From the NCBI GenBank assembly GCA_933228895.1, contig OW121855.1:44096698-44160697 (forward strand): 64,000 nt of DNA, in the 5' to 3' direction. This document shows, one piece after another, positions 1 to 9,984 of the stretch; position 1 is the stretch's first letter; every line of letters starts with the position of its first letter. The DNA is from Platycnemis pennipes. Lineage: Eukaryota > Arthropoda > Insecta > Odonata > Platycnemididae. The notes below the pieces were generated by a model that did no database searches, was not told where the DNA came from, and saw only the letters and a list, made by a program, of their open reading frames with translations. The translations under genes were made by a program, and so were the position numbers.

Positions 1-51
1 TTCTTGTATGTAAAAATGTGGCATTATTCCAGGCGATGACGGAAGGAGTAG

Positions 52-792
52 ATGAGTTTGGGGATCGTTATCCTGAAAGATCAAAATCCAAGATGCTTGA
101 ATTTTGATTTGGCATGGAATATTCAGATTCATGGTTTCTCTGACAGTTCCGAGAGGGGCTATGCTGGTGTTGTGTACGCCAGGGTGACATTGAAAGACGG
201 TAAGGTGGTAATAAATTTACTCATGGTGAAGTCAAAGTTGGCCCCACTAAAGAGGGTGGCACTACCATGCCTTCAACTTTGTGGTGCCTTATTGATGGCG
301 AGATTATTAGATCATGTCACCAAAGCGTTTGCATTACCTGGCTTGAGGGAATCTACGACTTTAAGGAGTGATTCTATGGCAGTGATTAATTGGATAAGGT
401 TGTCACCCCATACGTGGAAAACATATGTCGCCAATAGGGTTAGTGAAATTCAGGATTTGATTGCCCCGGTAAATGTCAGGTACGTGCCTTCAGAGTCAAA
501 CCCAGCAGACTGTGCTTCAAGGGGTTTGTTGCCCTCTGAACTGCTGGGCTGCAACCTTTGGCTGAAAGGTCCCTACTGGCTGTCGGGTCCCGAATGCAAC
601 TGGCCATCAAAGAGTGGTGTTATCGACCCCCTATGTGAATATTTAGAATTAGAAGAAGAAGTAATTGTATGTAATTCGCAGCTGGTTGAGGATCATGATG
701 ACGTAATACTAAATAAATTTTCGTCATTTTCAAAGCTAAAGAGTATAACAGCCTTGTGCTTAAGGTTAATATTTAATTGTCATAATCCTTAA
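52..792 (+). pseudogene. Bel/Pao pol fragment, RNase H-like domain
   Basis: The open frame of 246 codons belongs to Pao-type pol polyproteins and covers the RNase H-like region that degrades the RNA strand of the replication hybrid. Family motifs are visible: 'GFSDSSERGYAG' with the first acidic residue D31, a 'LCGALLMARLL' helix, 'RSDSMAVINW' with D107, and 'SNPADCASRG' with D153. The helix normally carries a catalytic Glu in the pattern LExC; here the position is Gln (Q75). The frame ends in a TAA where an intact element would run on into integrase. The ATG at 52 is only the first in the frame; the true polyprotein starts outside the window. It is probably inactive. Confidence 0.75.
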
Positions 793-844
793 AGTCGGCT
801 TAGTGGTGCTATCTCCACCAAGGAATTACAGAACGCTATTATTT

Positions 845-1030
845 GGATTAAATGGGTCCAGAACCAGGAATTTCCTTAGGAGCTGAAGGCGCTACGAAAA
901 GGAGATGCATCAGCCTCCCGTTTAAGGAAGTTACGTCCGTTTATAGATTCAAATGGTATTTTGAGGGTGGGCGGAAGGCTAGAACAATCATTTTTGGCAT
1001 ACGTGCAAAAGCATCCAATCTTGTGGCCGG
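845..1030 (+). pseudogene. Bel/Pao integrase zinc-binding region, frameshifted remnant
   Basis: Translating across two frames gives short matches to the integrase front of Pao elements: a 'WIKWVQNQEF' segment near 848, then 'LRKLRPFIDSNGILRVGGRL' over about 921-980, and 'KHPILW' near 1010. In the family this stretch precedes the H2C2 zinc finger. A stop or frameshift lies just after the first segment, and the downstream finger and DDE core cannot be followed. It continues the RNase H fragment with a gap of only about 50 bp. Confidence 0.6.
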
Positions 1031-1536
1031 GTTGCCATCAGTTCCTACTATTTCTTGGTGGACTATTTTCACGAGGTTTACCTTCATCCCGGGTCATTGA
1101 ATCTGCACGCCATTTTACAACAATAGTTCTGGATTCTGTCGGCTAGAAGCCTGATTCGGCAAGGGTAATTACGAGAGGTGTGAGAAACCTTGGCCTGTTA
1201 CCACTAGAGAAGTAGGCGAGAATTAGGGAAGTTATGTGCACCTTATAGTTTAGGTTAGGTTTTTGTTTTGTTCTCCTTTTCTGTGGGCTTCCTACCCTTT
1301 TGTGAAGCCTCCCCAAAAGCCCCTGGGGAGTGAAGATTTCATTTCCCATTTCTGGTTACCTTTCCTACTCCCATAGGTTGTATTCATTAATTAGGTTCAC
1401 AACAGATAAGGTCCTTAGTTTAATTTAGGTTGATAGAGATAGTAAATTATTGCAACGGAATGTTAGTAAGCCGGGTTGGTAATAGGTCATGATTTATTAT
1501 TTTGGTTTAGTTTTGGGCAAGTTTTAATTAGTTATT

Positions 1537-1927
1537 TGTTGGAAGAGTGTTCCAAGATGGGCGGGTTGTTCGCGCCATATGTTTGATTTGCACGCGGTAG
1601 CAGTGGAGCTCCCCGGTGGCGAATCATCGCTCACCGATTTCATGGTTGAGAGTGTCTGTTTTGTTTGCGCACTAGTTTTTGTGCTTGGCTTTTTGTTGTG
1701 TGTGTAGCACTAGAGTGTGATTGTGTGAATCACCAAGAGCAGTTGTCTTGGTGTGACCACGGTAACCGCTACAGAGGGAGCCAACGACCTCGCAGTGCCA
1801 GGGCCAGATGAGGTGATTGATGATTATGATTCTCGGTGGGGCTCCCTGTGAATAGTGCCGTGAATCATTGCCGAAGGACTTAACTTATTGAATATACAGT
1901 CCACAAAATTGTCGTCTCAGTTCTATG
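1537..1927 (+). repeat. Probable 3' LTR of the Bel/Pao element
   Basis: A segment starting TGTTGG and ending in CA near 1927 follows the pol remnant at the expected place. It contains no reading frame. No second LTR copy lies in the window, so the borders rest only on the TG...CA ends and on the start of unrelated Penelope sequence to its right. Confidence 0.4.
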
Positions 1928-2400
1928 AAGAACAATGACCATGTGTCCAGATGACAAAAATGTCAATGAAACGGAGCCAGAGAAGTGGTTTGAGAGCTAG
2001 TGAGTTGAAAACTTTTTCAAGTTGACCCATGAATAAGTTGGCATATGAGGGTGCCATTTTTGTACCCATGACCATTCCTTTTATTGGCAGATAGAATTTG
2101 TCTAGGAATTTGAAGCAATCAGGGATTCAAGACCTTCATGGTGGGGGATAGAGGTGTACAAGGAGGTGACATTGATGGCAGCAAAGATTGATTTTAAGGG
2201 AGAGGTGTGTTATGTAGAATATCTAGAAAGTGGTATCTTTTATGAAGTTGGCAAGAAAGAAACTAAAGGTTGGAGGTGAAAATTGACAAATTCATAATTA
2301 CACTCGGTGGGGGCATCATAACTAGAAATGATTGGTCAGCAAGGGTGGCCAGTTATCGTAATTTTCCTCAATTGAAAATTACAGTAATTTACCTCTAAAT
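1928..2400 (-). mobile_element. Penelope-like element, fragment B (RT core)
   Basis: Read on the minus strand, this piece holds the core of a Penelope-like reverse transcriptase. Visible parts are a segment like 'FVNFHLQPLVSFLP' near 2280, then 'VTSLYTSIPHHEGL' near 2150, 'GTKMAPSYANLFMG' near 2050, and a variant of the YxDD box reading 'FIDIFVIWTHG' near 1960. Stops and frameshifts interrupt it. It repeats RT parts already present in fragment A and lies downstream of A in the same orientation, so the two form a head-to-tail pair. No GIY-YIG endonuclease is seen. Confidence 0.7.
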
Positions 2401-4190
2401 CTCTAAATGCAGACCTCATTAAAGGACAGATTTGGCATCTGGGATGATTGCAAGGAGAAGGCCGGGGGAAAGGAGAATCAGAAGTGCAATTGAGAGGGCT
2501 GGTGGATTCCAGAATAGTTTTTAAGTAGGGTCTGTAGGAAATGGAGAGGCAACGAAGGAGAGAAGAAGTGATATCACTGTTTTTCAGTATGGGAAAGAGG
2601 TCTATTAGAGTGATTTTTGAGTCTTGACCGGGGAAGAAAGTGGTGTAAAGATTTGGTCCAGTGTCTGATGATGGGGGTCTGTCTTTTGGAGTGTACTTTG
2701 AAGAGGGGGAATGATTTTCTTGTGGAGGAGCTCTTCAGGGTATCCACGATTGCAGTGAGCAGAATGAAGATTACTTACGTATATGGCGAGGGAAGGGGTG
2801 TTATTGCAAATTTTGTGTCCAAAGAAGGAAAGGCAATAAGGAATGGAGTGTTTGGTATGAATAGAGTGGGAAATGTTGTAGTGGAGGTATTGTTGGTGTT
2901 TGGTAGGTTTAGTGTGGACAGAGGTTGTGAATTTATTGCCTTGGCATTGAATGTCTACGCCAAGGAATGTAATGGTGGAGTCATAAATTGAAGAGGTGAA
3001 TTTTACAGAAATGGAGGAACTCAGAGTGAAAATGATGTTTTGGAGAGAGTAATGGCCATGCGTCCATAGTAGAAAGGTGTTACTGATGAAGAGAACCCAG
3101 AAGAGAGGTTGGTTGATACTTTGGGAGAAGAAAGATTCTTCAAAGAACCCCATAAAAAGATTTGCATATGATGGGCCATCCTTGTTCCCATTGCTGTACT
3201 ACTCATTTGCAAGTATGCAGATAGATTTATTGAAGGAAAGGCATTCTTTTTAGTACAAATTAAGCTATTTTTCGCAGAAAGTCTATTGAGGGAACTTGAG
3301 GGTTGGTTTAGATAGAATTTTAGGGAGGATAGACTTTCATTATGGGGAATGGTAGTATACAAGGAGGTGAAATCAATAGTGGCCATAATTAAGTTAGAAG
3401 GGGGGATGGAAATACTGTTTAAGCATTGAAGGAAATGATAGGAGTCTTTCATGAAGAAAGGAAGACAGAATACAAGGGGTTACAGGTAATGGTCAAGGAA
3501 GGCAGATATTCATTTGGTACGAGAAGAGAAACTGGATACAACTGGTCGGCAACTAAAGGTGGGCTTGTGTATTTTGGGGAGAAGATAAAGTTGAAGTGTT
3601 CTGGGGTTAGGAGGTGAAAGAAAAGAAATTTCTTTCAGCGATAGTCCTTCATCAGGAGCTGATTCCTGAAGGAAGGATTCCATTTTGTTTTGGGTTGTGG
3701 GAGTTGGTGGTGTGTAGGTGGAGTCATTGAGGTGATAAAGTGCTTCAGAGAAATAGTTTTTGGTATTCATCACAACTGATGGAACCCTTGTCTGCAAGTT
3801 TGGGTTTTGACAGTACAGTTTTTGAGGGCATAGATTTCATTTTGGGTGAGTTGTGTTTGGTGGCAAGGGATTCAATGAATGACTTTTAGAGATTTTTTTG
3901 GAGTAGCAAGCGAATGTAGATTTCCACGGGGTGGTTGGCAGGATACGGTTCTGGTTCCACAAGAGGAGGCTGGTCAGAATTTCATGATGGCAGGGTGCAT
4001 GGTTGGGGGATCAGAGCATGTATTTTGGGATTTCCATAAATTCACCAGGATGGATTTTGTCAGAAATTCAAAACATCAGTTAGATTGTTGAGGTTATTGA
4101 TTGTGGGATTTTTAAAAATTCGCCAGCATAGATTTAGGAAATTTCAGAGTTGGTATGACTGGTGTCCGAAAGGTTAACAATGTTTAGGGA
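2401..4190 (-). mobile_element. Penelope-like element, fragment A (RT plus linker)
   Basis: The minus strand carries a longer but broken Penelope-like RT. In coding order: 'LYLLPKIHKP' with 'RPVVSS' (3510-3797), 'DFTSLYTTIPH' (3021-3452), a degenerate 'GTRMAHHMQIFLWGS', then 'FLGVDIQ', 'HTKPTKHQQYLHYN' and 'RGYPEELL' (2605-3153). A 'CNHPRCQICP' stretch near 2430 resembles the cysteine linker that precedes the GIY-YIG nuclease, but the nuclease itself is missing. At least two frameshifts separate the blocks. The segment 3800-4190 is probably the 5' part of the element, but I see no motif there. Confidence 0.7.
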
Positions 4191-4422
4191 TTGCAATGAC
4201 TCCTCTCAGTAATTTTCTCTCCCCCCCCTTCTGTGAGTCTTTTTAGTATTTTATATGTCTTGTGTCATCACAAGTATTATACTTATATTTAATTGTACTA
4301 TTGAAGCATGGAACCAATGTAAATATATCACACTTGTGATGACACAAGGAATATAAAACACTCACAGAATGTTCAGAAGCGGCAGGGGTGGAACAGAAAA
4401 TGACTGAGAGGAGTCATTGCAA
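4191..4422. repeat. Long imperfect inverted repeat
   Basis: Arms at about 4191-4275 and 4327-4422 are inverted copies. Shared stretches include TTGCAATGACTCCTCTCAGT near the outer ends, and CTTGTGTCATCACAAG next to a TTCTGTGAGT block near the inner ends. It could be an independent hairpin MITE, or the inverted terminal part of the adjacent Penelope-like element. Confidence 0.65.
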
Positions 4423-4507
4423 CAGGAGAGACATGGGAGTTTCACACCACCACCTCCCTCCATCTGCTCCCAATCTCAGGCCATTTACAACTCCTTTGGA
4501 TCAATCA

Positions 4508-4709
4508 AGGCCGCTTTATGCGATGCAATTTTATGTACAAACAAATGTATAAATCTGAATGAAATTGTATGTTTGTCTGAATGGAATTAGAACAGGTTCT
4601 ATTTTCCATTCAGTCATTCGCACAAGCATTCACACAATTTGCCGCTTGACACGGTGCGATTTCCTTGTACAAGTGTTTGTACTAAAAATTGTCTCGAGTA
4701 AATCGACCT
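4508..4709. mobile_element. Short TIR MITE, copy 1 (in Maf intron)
   Basis: This is a decayed copy of the element at 6528-6734. Both carry a shared core (GAATGGAATTAGAACAGGTT) and matching ends beginning AGGCCGCTTTA. This copy lies in the Maf gene intron, 22 bp past the donor site of exon 3. Its right terminus is mutated and no clean target duplication remains. It has no coding capacity. Confidence 0.7.
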
Positions 4710-4730
4710 TTACTTATATTTTGAACTTAC

Positions 4731-5421
4731 AATGGCTCTCCAGTCTTGACGTACTCTTTTATGACATCATCATTGACTTTAGCCATATGAACTTCAGTGG
4801 ACTCATGAAATTTAATGACTTTGTCACCTGCGAGGCAAACTACGCCAGTATAAACAAGATGTGACGTTCCAATCAACCTGCAAAAATTATAATTACAGAA
4901 ATGAAGCTGTCTCTTGAAGTCAGTGTCATGTATATCAAAGATCTCAAAGGTAATTCTAGCAACCGTTACTCACTCTTTTAACATAAAAAATGCTTTTTCA
5001 TTGTCAAGTGGCTTCCCAAACATCTTCCCATTGCAAACCACAATCGTGTCCATTGCAATAATTAAATCCGGCTTTATGGCATCATGTGATGTTTTGCTTG
5101 AAACATCTCTAGCTTTGTGATAAGCGGTGTCTATGGCGAATTCGTATGGATGAGGATAACTTTCGGGGTTGAGATTTTCCTCAAAACTTGAAGTCACCAC
5201 CTCGAATTTCAGCTTCTTAAGTATTTAAGAAAATTCAAGCACTAAATGTTCAGCATAATCAGAAACGTAGAACGTTCTGAAAAATCGAAGTGCCGACACA
5301 TGCAGGCTAAATATTAATTAAGTATTCTTACCACTTGGTTTAAAATGTCTTTCCTTCTTGGAGACCCACTGGCAAGGATAATTCTTTTATTTTCTAAAAC
5401 ATTCTTAATTACTTGCAACAT
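4731..5421 (-). CDS. Maf/ASMTL-like nucleotide pyrophosphatase, 5' exons (partial gene)
   Basis: Three minus-strand exons join in phase: 5421-5332 (ATG start, 30 codons), 5215-4974 and 4877-4731, about 159 residues. All splice sites are GT-AG. Maf proteins hydrolyse nucleoside triphosphates such as dTTP and UTP; in animals the domain occurs in ASMTL-type proteins. Visible motifs are 'RIILASGSPRRKDIL' (residues 13-27, substrate loop), 'DLIIAMDTIV' (80-89, with the likely catalytic Asp86), 'GKP', and 'GTSHLVYTGV' (114-122). The last exon ends with a donor after 'VKTGEP'. The expected next motif, Gly-Gly-Tyr-Gly, is not found to the left, where Bel/Pao and Penelope sequence lies. The 3' exons are therefore outside the window or lost. 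No stop interrupts the exons. Whether the intact protein also carries a methyltransferase domain cannot be seen. Confidence 0.87.
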
Positions 5422-5548
5422 GTTCAACTGGAAATTGTAATTGAAGCCGCCACAGAAGATTATGTAAGTATATTTACAGTCTTGATACTCAATTACATTT
5501 ATATGTTTGGGCCTAACAGTATCCTATCAACAACTGTAATATACTTAC

Positions 5549-5690
5549 GTTAAATTTCCGTCCTGCACGACTTAAGACATTCTTCAAGACACCGCATTAC
5601 CAGCGCACCAAGCATTTTCATTTCTAGCTTGTTTGGTTTAATCCTACGCCGCGCGCTTGGCGCAAGGCGCGCATGGTGTTTGTGTACAAC
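5549..5690 (-). promoter_or_regulatory. Possible 5' UTR exon and CpG-rich promoter of the Maf gene
   Basis: A good donor (ACGTAAGT on the minus strand, at 5548) lies 130 bp upstream of the first coding exon. The coding exon itself is preceded by an acceptor-like TTTCCAG just before its ATG, so a noncoding first exon ending at 5549 is plausible. Above it is a locally CpG-rich, near-palindromic stretch (5651-5672, GCGCGCTTGGCGCAAGGCGC...). An ATG within the exon opens only a short frame. Confidence 0.35.
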
Positions 5691-6527
5691 TCAGTACAGC
5701 TGGTACCACGCAAGGAGACTAATCACGGAGATTACCAAGAACACAGTGTACTTGGATAATTACATTATGGATGTAGTCTCCTTGAGACTAATGTAGTATC
5801 CCGTGTGTTTATCAGGGAGTATGTAAATTTATATAGTATTCCTGATTATAATCTTTGACGAGGTGTTTTACGTGAAGGGTGCATCATCATATTAACATAG
5901 TTTGCTTCGTTTGTATGTTCATGTGGGAGTGTATGGTGAATATAGAAACTCAATATTTTCTATTGGTGGAATGTAAATATCCTTGGATTGTAATTTGGTA
6001 TCCCTGGAGGTTTACAGGCCCCTACTTATAATCATTGGTGTTGGCTATATCCGTCCTGTTTTTCTTATTTGTCAATAAAGATAGTTGTCCTTCACCCGTG
6101 TAATAGTTTTTTACTGGCCTTATGCGACTTCTAGCGTGAATGGTGTCTTTATGAACTCCATTGCTCATTATTACAAGTTCCATTCTCCAATTTTAGAGCG
6201 CATAATCTCCCCCTTCTCGTAATCACGTAACGCATAATCTCCACTTCCTCGTAATCACTTAACCCTTATCAATATTTTTCCCGACTTCAGTATCTTCCTT
6301 GGGTACATTGCACTTTACAAACTCTGTTCAAAAGCCGACAATATTTTTTCATCCTCTTTCACCAGGGTCCAAGTCTTGGAAACATGTAGTGCCATACTCC
6401 ACTTTAAACTATTTACTATTTCTTGACGTCTCCGCTCATGCCATATCTCAAGTACTGCATACACTGTGCTTGCTATCAATGATTGCGATTACTTAAAATA
6501 CTGTTTCATAATCAGTTACTTTTCTAA
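5691..6527. other. Intergenic, no feature seen
   Basis: AT-rich intergenic DNA between the Maf gene and a MITE. It contains short partly inverted sequences around AGGAGACTAAT (5713) and AGTCTCCTTGAGACTAATG (5778). No coding signal is supported. Confidence 0.5.
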
Positions 6528-6734
6528 AGGCCGCTTTACACAATACAATTTCTTGTACAAACGCTTGTATCAACTGAACAGAATTGTATGTTTGTCTGAA
6601 TGGAATTAGAACAGGTTCTATTACCCGTTCAGTCATTCAGACAATCGCACAAGCGTTTGTACAATTTGCCACTTTACACGGTACAATTTCTTCATACGAG
6701 TTTGTACAAGAAATTGTATCGTGTAAAGCGGCCT
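6528..6734. mobile_element. Short TIR MITE, copy 2, with TAA target duplication
   Basis: The 207-bp element begins AGGCCGCTTTACAC and ends with the inverted form GTGTAAAGCGGCCT. The terminal inverted repeats continue into a CAATTTCTTGTACAAAC-like block, about 35 bp in all. It is flanked by TAA on both sides (6525-6527 and 6735-6737). A 3-bp TAA duplication fits PIF/Harbinger-type elements, but that class is an inference. It is noncoding. Confidence 0.8.
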
Positions 6735-6737
6735 TAA

Positions 6738-8025
6738 GAGACTGCACATCAGGTTAGTTAGCTAGCTTCTTTCTAGCGTGTAAAAGAGATATCAAATGTT
6801 TCAATGTATTCAGTTCATTTTATATCATATATGAAGCAATTTTTTTAGGATTACATTCTCAGACACAAAATAAACATTACGTAATTATGTCATGTATTAT
6901 GACTTAGGTCCCAGGAATTATAATGAAAATGACGTAATCAAAGAGCATTTTAATTTAAGGCTTAAGAATATTCTTACTATAATACGATGTATAAAAAAAG
7001 AATGGGTGGAGCATTTCTCCAAAAGGAGAAGAACCAGCTATGTATAAGGCAAACATAGCTGTATGATTAACTATAGTTCATGTAATAGCTGTTTACCTAA
7101 AGTAACTATAGTTACTTATAGCTCAGCATGGAACAATGAGTATAATATATTATACTCATTGTTCCATGCTGAGCTTTATTTTACATACTTTAAGGTAAAT
7201 ACTACGTTAATTGGATATTAATAAGTTAATTGGATAATGCTGGTTCTTTTGTGTTAATAGAAATAGCCTTCAGGTGGTGGAGGTCTGGACTCTCAATTAT
7301 TGAATGAAATAAAAGAGGGAAAGTTGGCTGAAAATACAGTTTTAAGGATTGTTGTTATTCAAAACAAATGGGAATACAGAGCTTTTAATACATAAAAATA
7401 GCTGCGACCAACCTTTATTAATGTAATGCTACACTGAAATAAATATACATAGGATATACTAGTAGTACATACCTACTATAGTAAATGCAAGGATATAATA
7501 CTATGATAACCGCAATGAAAACACATTTTAATTGCCAAACTCATTTACCATTCAGGCTTAACTGGTATATTTCCTAGAATATAACTAATTACAATGGAAG
7601 TATTGTCAATGTAACTCTTACACAAGGAGATACATTCAAAAGACAATACTGCTCGACAGGAATAAAAAATAATCAGCCATTTGGGAATTATTATACTTTT
7701 CGTTGAATCTACACCGAAGCATAAGGTCAAAGACCTAATTGACATCATAGCTGGATGGATGAAAATATGTAGATGATATAACCAAATAGAATGTCAATAA
7801 CAATCTATGAAAAAAATAGTTAAATAAGGCAAAATACATTGATGACTTAGCATGTCAGTTCTGTGTTATTGATTCATTTAAAATAAACTGATAAAACCGA
7901 ATATTTTTCTTAAAAATTCATTATGAATCCATACTCTCCACAGTGAATTAAATCAACCTCAAGGGACACTTCTTAGTATTAATTCAGAATAACTGCATAG
8001 ATTCATTTGAACGCATGAAGCACAC
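6738..8025. other. AT-rich intergenic DNA downstream of the SYCP3 homologue
   Basis: No gene is supported. Apart from the perfect palindrome listed separately (7120-7175), only AT-rich sequence with short chance reading frames is seen. The 3' UTR of the SYCP3 homologue must lie at its right end. Confidence 0.5.
7120..7175. repeat. Perfect 56-bp palindrome
   Basis: The 28-nt half-site AGCTCAGCATGGAACAATGA plus GTATAATA is followed with no spacer by its exact reverse complement. Outside it, partly inverted TTTACCT/AGGTAAA sequences (about 7092 and 7191) suggest the core of a hairpin-type MITE that is less well preserved at its ends. Confidence 0.85.
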
Positions 8026-8980
8026 TTATGAGAACAACAGTGTCTGTACAGATTTCCTTACTTCCAACAAATCTTGTTGCTGTGTCTCCATTAAAATTTT
8101 CTTTTGCAGCAGCAGCAATTCAGTTTTCATTTCTTGATTGACTGTATCATTAATTCTGGAGAATTTTTCTTCTAGACTTTTCATGTTCTGCAAAACAGTT
8201 CTTAAATGCTACGTCTCTCAAAAACAGTATATATTCACTCTGTTCACAGCAAAACCTGTTTATATTTACCTTGGAAAAAGTTTCATGCGCATTGCGAATG
8301 GCTGCCAATTTTCTAACACTGGATGTGTGAATTTGTTGCTGAACTTTCATATGTTGAAGCAAGATGTTATTAACCTTTTCACACTAGAAAAACACGAATA
8401 TTACGTCTTAAACAATAATGAGGGCATAAAAGCTATGCACATAAGTAGCAAGAAAGTGATATCTACCTTCTCATTTTGGTGAATAAGATCATCTTCCCAC
8501 CGCTTTACATTATCTCTAATCTGACGATCAAATTCCTCAATAAGGGAAGTTCTCCTTGCAAGTTGTTCATTCCATACTTTTGACATTTTACTAACATTGA
8601 TGTTTATTGCAGCTGCAAAAGTAAACATTTTGAGTATAAAATTCCATTAAAATAATTCAAACAGGTGTGATCACCAACGTACCATCAGTAAATTTTTCCA
8701 TTTTCTTCCGTTTAGCAGATACAGATTTTGTCATGTCATTTCCAAGCAATTGCAACATTTTGTTCATTTCATTAGCGGGGTCAATATTTGATTCATCAAC
8801 TAATGAACTAGTCTCATTTTCCTGATCTTTGTTGGTTTCAAAAATATCTTTTGATGATATTGCTAATTTTTTAGGAGCATCTTCATGCTCTAATATCAAA
8901 TCTTCGTCTTCGATACTCTCACCAGAGCTTGGCAAATTGATTTCATTCCTTTTTCTTCTAGAAGCTTTTCCTCGAGGCAT
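8026..8980 (-). CDS. SYCP3: SYCP3 homologue, synaptonemal complex lateral-element protein
   Basis: Four minus-strand exons (8980-8683, 8612-8467, 8383-8270, 8187-8026) with GT-AG junctions and matching phases (1, 0, 0) give 720 nt, or 239 residues plus TAA. Human SYCP3 has 236. SYCP3 forms coiled-coil tetramers that assemble into fibres along meiotic chromosome axes. The N-terminus is basic ('RGKASRRKR') and then acidic and disordered. The Cor1 region begins near residue 72 ('MNKMLQLLGNDM', then 'SAKRKKMEKF') and runs as a long helix through 'KVWNEQLARR' and 'VKRWEDDLIHQNEK'. It ends with the family's C-terminal signature 'LLQKKILMETQQQ', 'VRKSVQTLLF', needed for fibre assembly in mammals. 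The ATG at 8980 is the first in frame and gives the expected length. There are no internal stops and introns are present, so this is a real gene, not a retrocopy. Confidence 0.94.
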
Positions 8981-9984
8981 TATTGTTCCGCAAGGACTTT
9001 TTTTTAAGTATTCACAAATTAAATTATCGCCTTCTTAAGTATACTAAGAGTTAGGGGCTGATTCGATAGTTTCTGCAAGTTATATACAGAATTTAACCGA
9101 CACAACTTCCCTAGCGTTCGAACATCCGCCCGTTAAAAGCTTAGCAACGAAACAAGTAGTTGATTGGCGAGTAGGGTATTACTGGTAATACGTTAGTCAA
9201 AGAAATGCAGAAATGTGGTTGGATATCGGAACTTAGAGGAAAATAAAATGATGATGAACTAAATAAAAATAATGCGTGAATAAATCAAGTGTGACTATTA
9301 TGATCTCATATACCTACGTGCTTTAACCATATTTCCTGCCAACGTATCGAAATACCAACGAAGTACATAAATCGTTGCGTTCAGTTGTTGTGTATAAAAT
9401 TTATAGCAGGCGATATTTTAAAATTCCATTGCCTGTCTATACATATTTATTTGAATTACAATCTCAAAATATCTGCCGTTATAATTTAAAGGAAATCAGC
9501 ATTCTGCCATACAACTTGCTCTACTGTCCTGCCCAGACGCATGGAAAAATATACGGTGCCCAGACGATAAGTTCAACAATACAGCAATTTTTATGTCTCC
9601 AATATTGCAGCTGAAGAGGATCACCATTGTTCTATGAATAAATAATATAGAGAATCCAGCTAATGTATGTACCTAACTAACCACCAATATGCCTAACAAC
9701 ATATCCTTATACAATACTATGAAGTCGTAAATTTTGATGGCAATACTGCCTTCTTCATATGATTCATCAACATTATAATTTGCATCACTTTGAGAGCAAG
9801 GTTTATTCCGAGACAGTCCCAAGCGATACCAAGTCAGTATGCAGTTCGTTGAGTCCACTTAAAGAATGAAAATAAATAGAGATCTTCAAGATGAATTAAC
9901 TTGTGTTTGAACAAAGGTGTCATGATTATAACCACTCTTTTCTATCATAGGATACAGTCTCAGACGATCATCTAACGAGAAAAA
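8981..9984. other. Upstream region of the SYCP3 homologue
   Basis: The first 200 bp or so presumably hold the SYCP3 promoter; the sequence 9085-9135 is richer in GC than its surroundings. I see no clear TATA box. The rest is AT-rich with no supported gene. Confidence 0.35.

Larger units (their letters stand above)
1..1927 (+). mobile_element. Bel/Pao LTR retrotransposon, 3' portion
   Basis: The left edge of the window cuts into a Bel/Pao-class LTR retrotransposon. What remains, in order, is the RNase H part of pol (52-792), a decayed stretch matching the zinc-binding front of the integrase (about 845-1030), a region without clear coding content, and a probable 3' LTR (about 1537-1927). The order RNase H, integrase, LTR fits this class. 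The catalytic part of the integrase is not seen, so the copy is deleted or strongly decayed there. Minus-strand Penelope sequence begins directly after the LTR-like segment. The class assignment comes from protein motifs; the right-hand border is inferred. Confidence 0.75.

Noticed and set aside
8138..8482. 114-codon plus-strand frame
   Set aside because: It is the antisense shadow of SYCP3 exons on the minus strand.
9673..9858. 61-codon minus-strand frame with 'DESYEEGSIAIKIYDFIVLY', which might be a terminal exon
   Set aside because: An acceptor-like TTTAAG precedes it, but no neighbouring exon, family match or conserved motif supports a gene.
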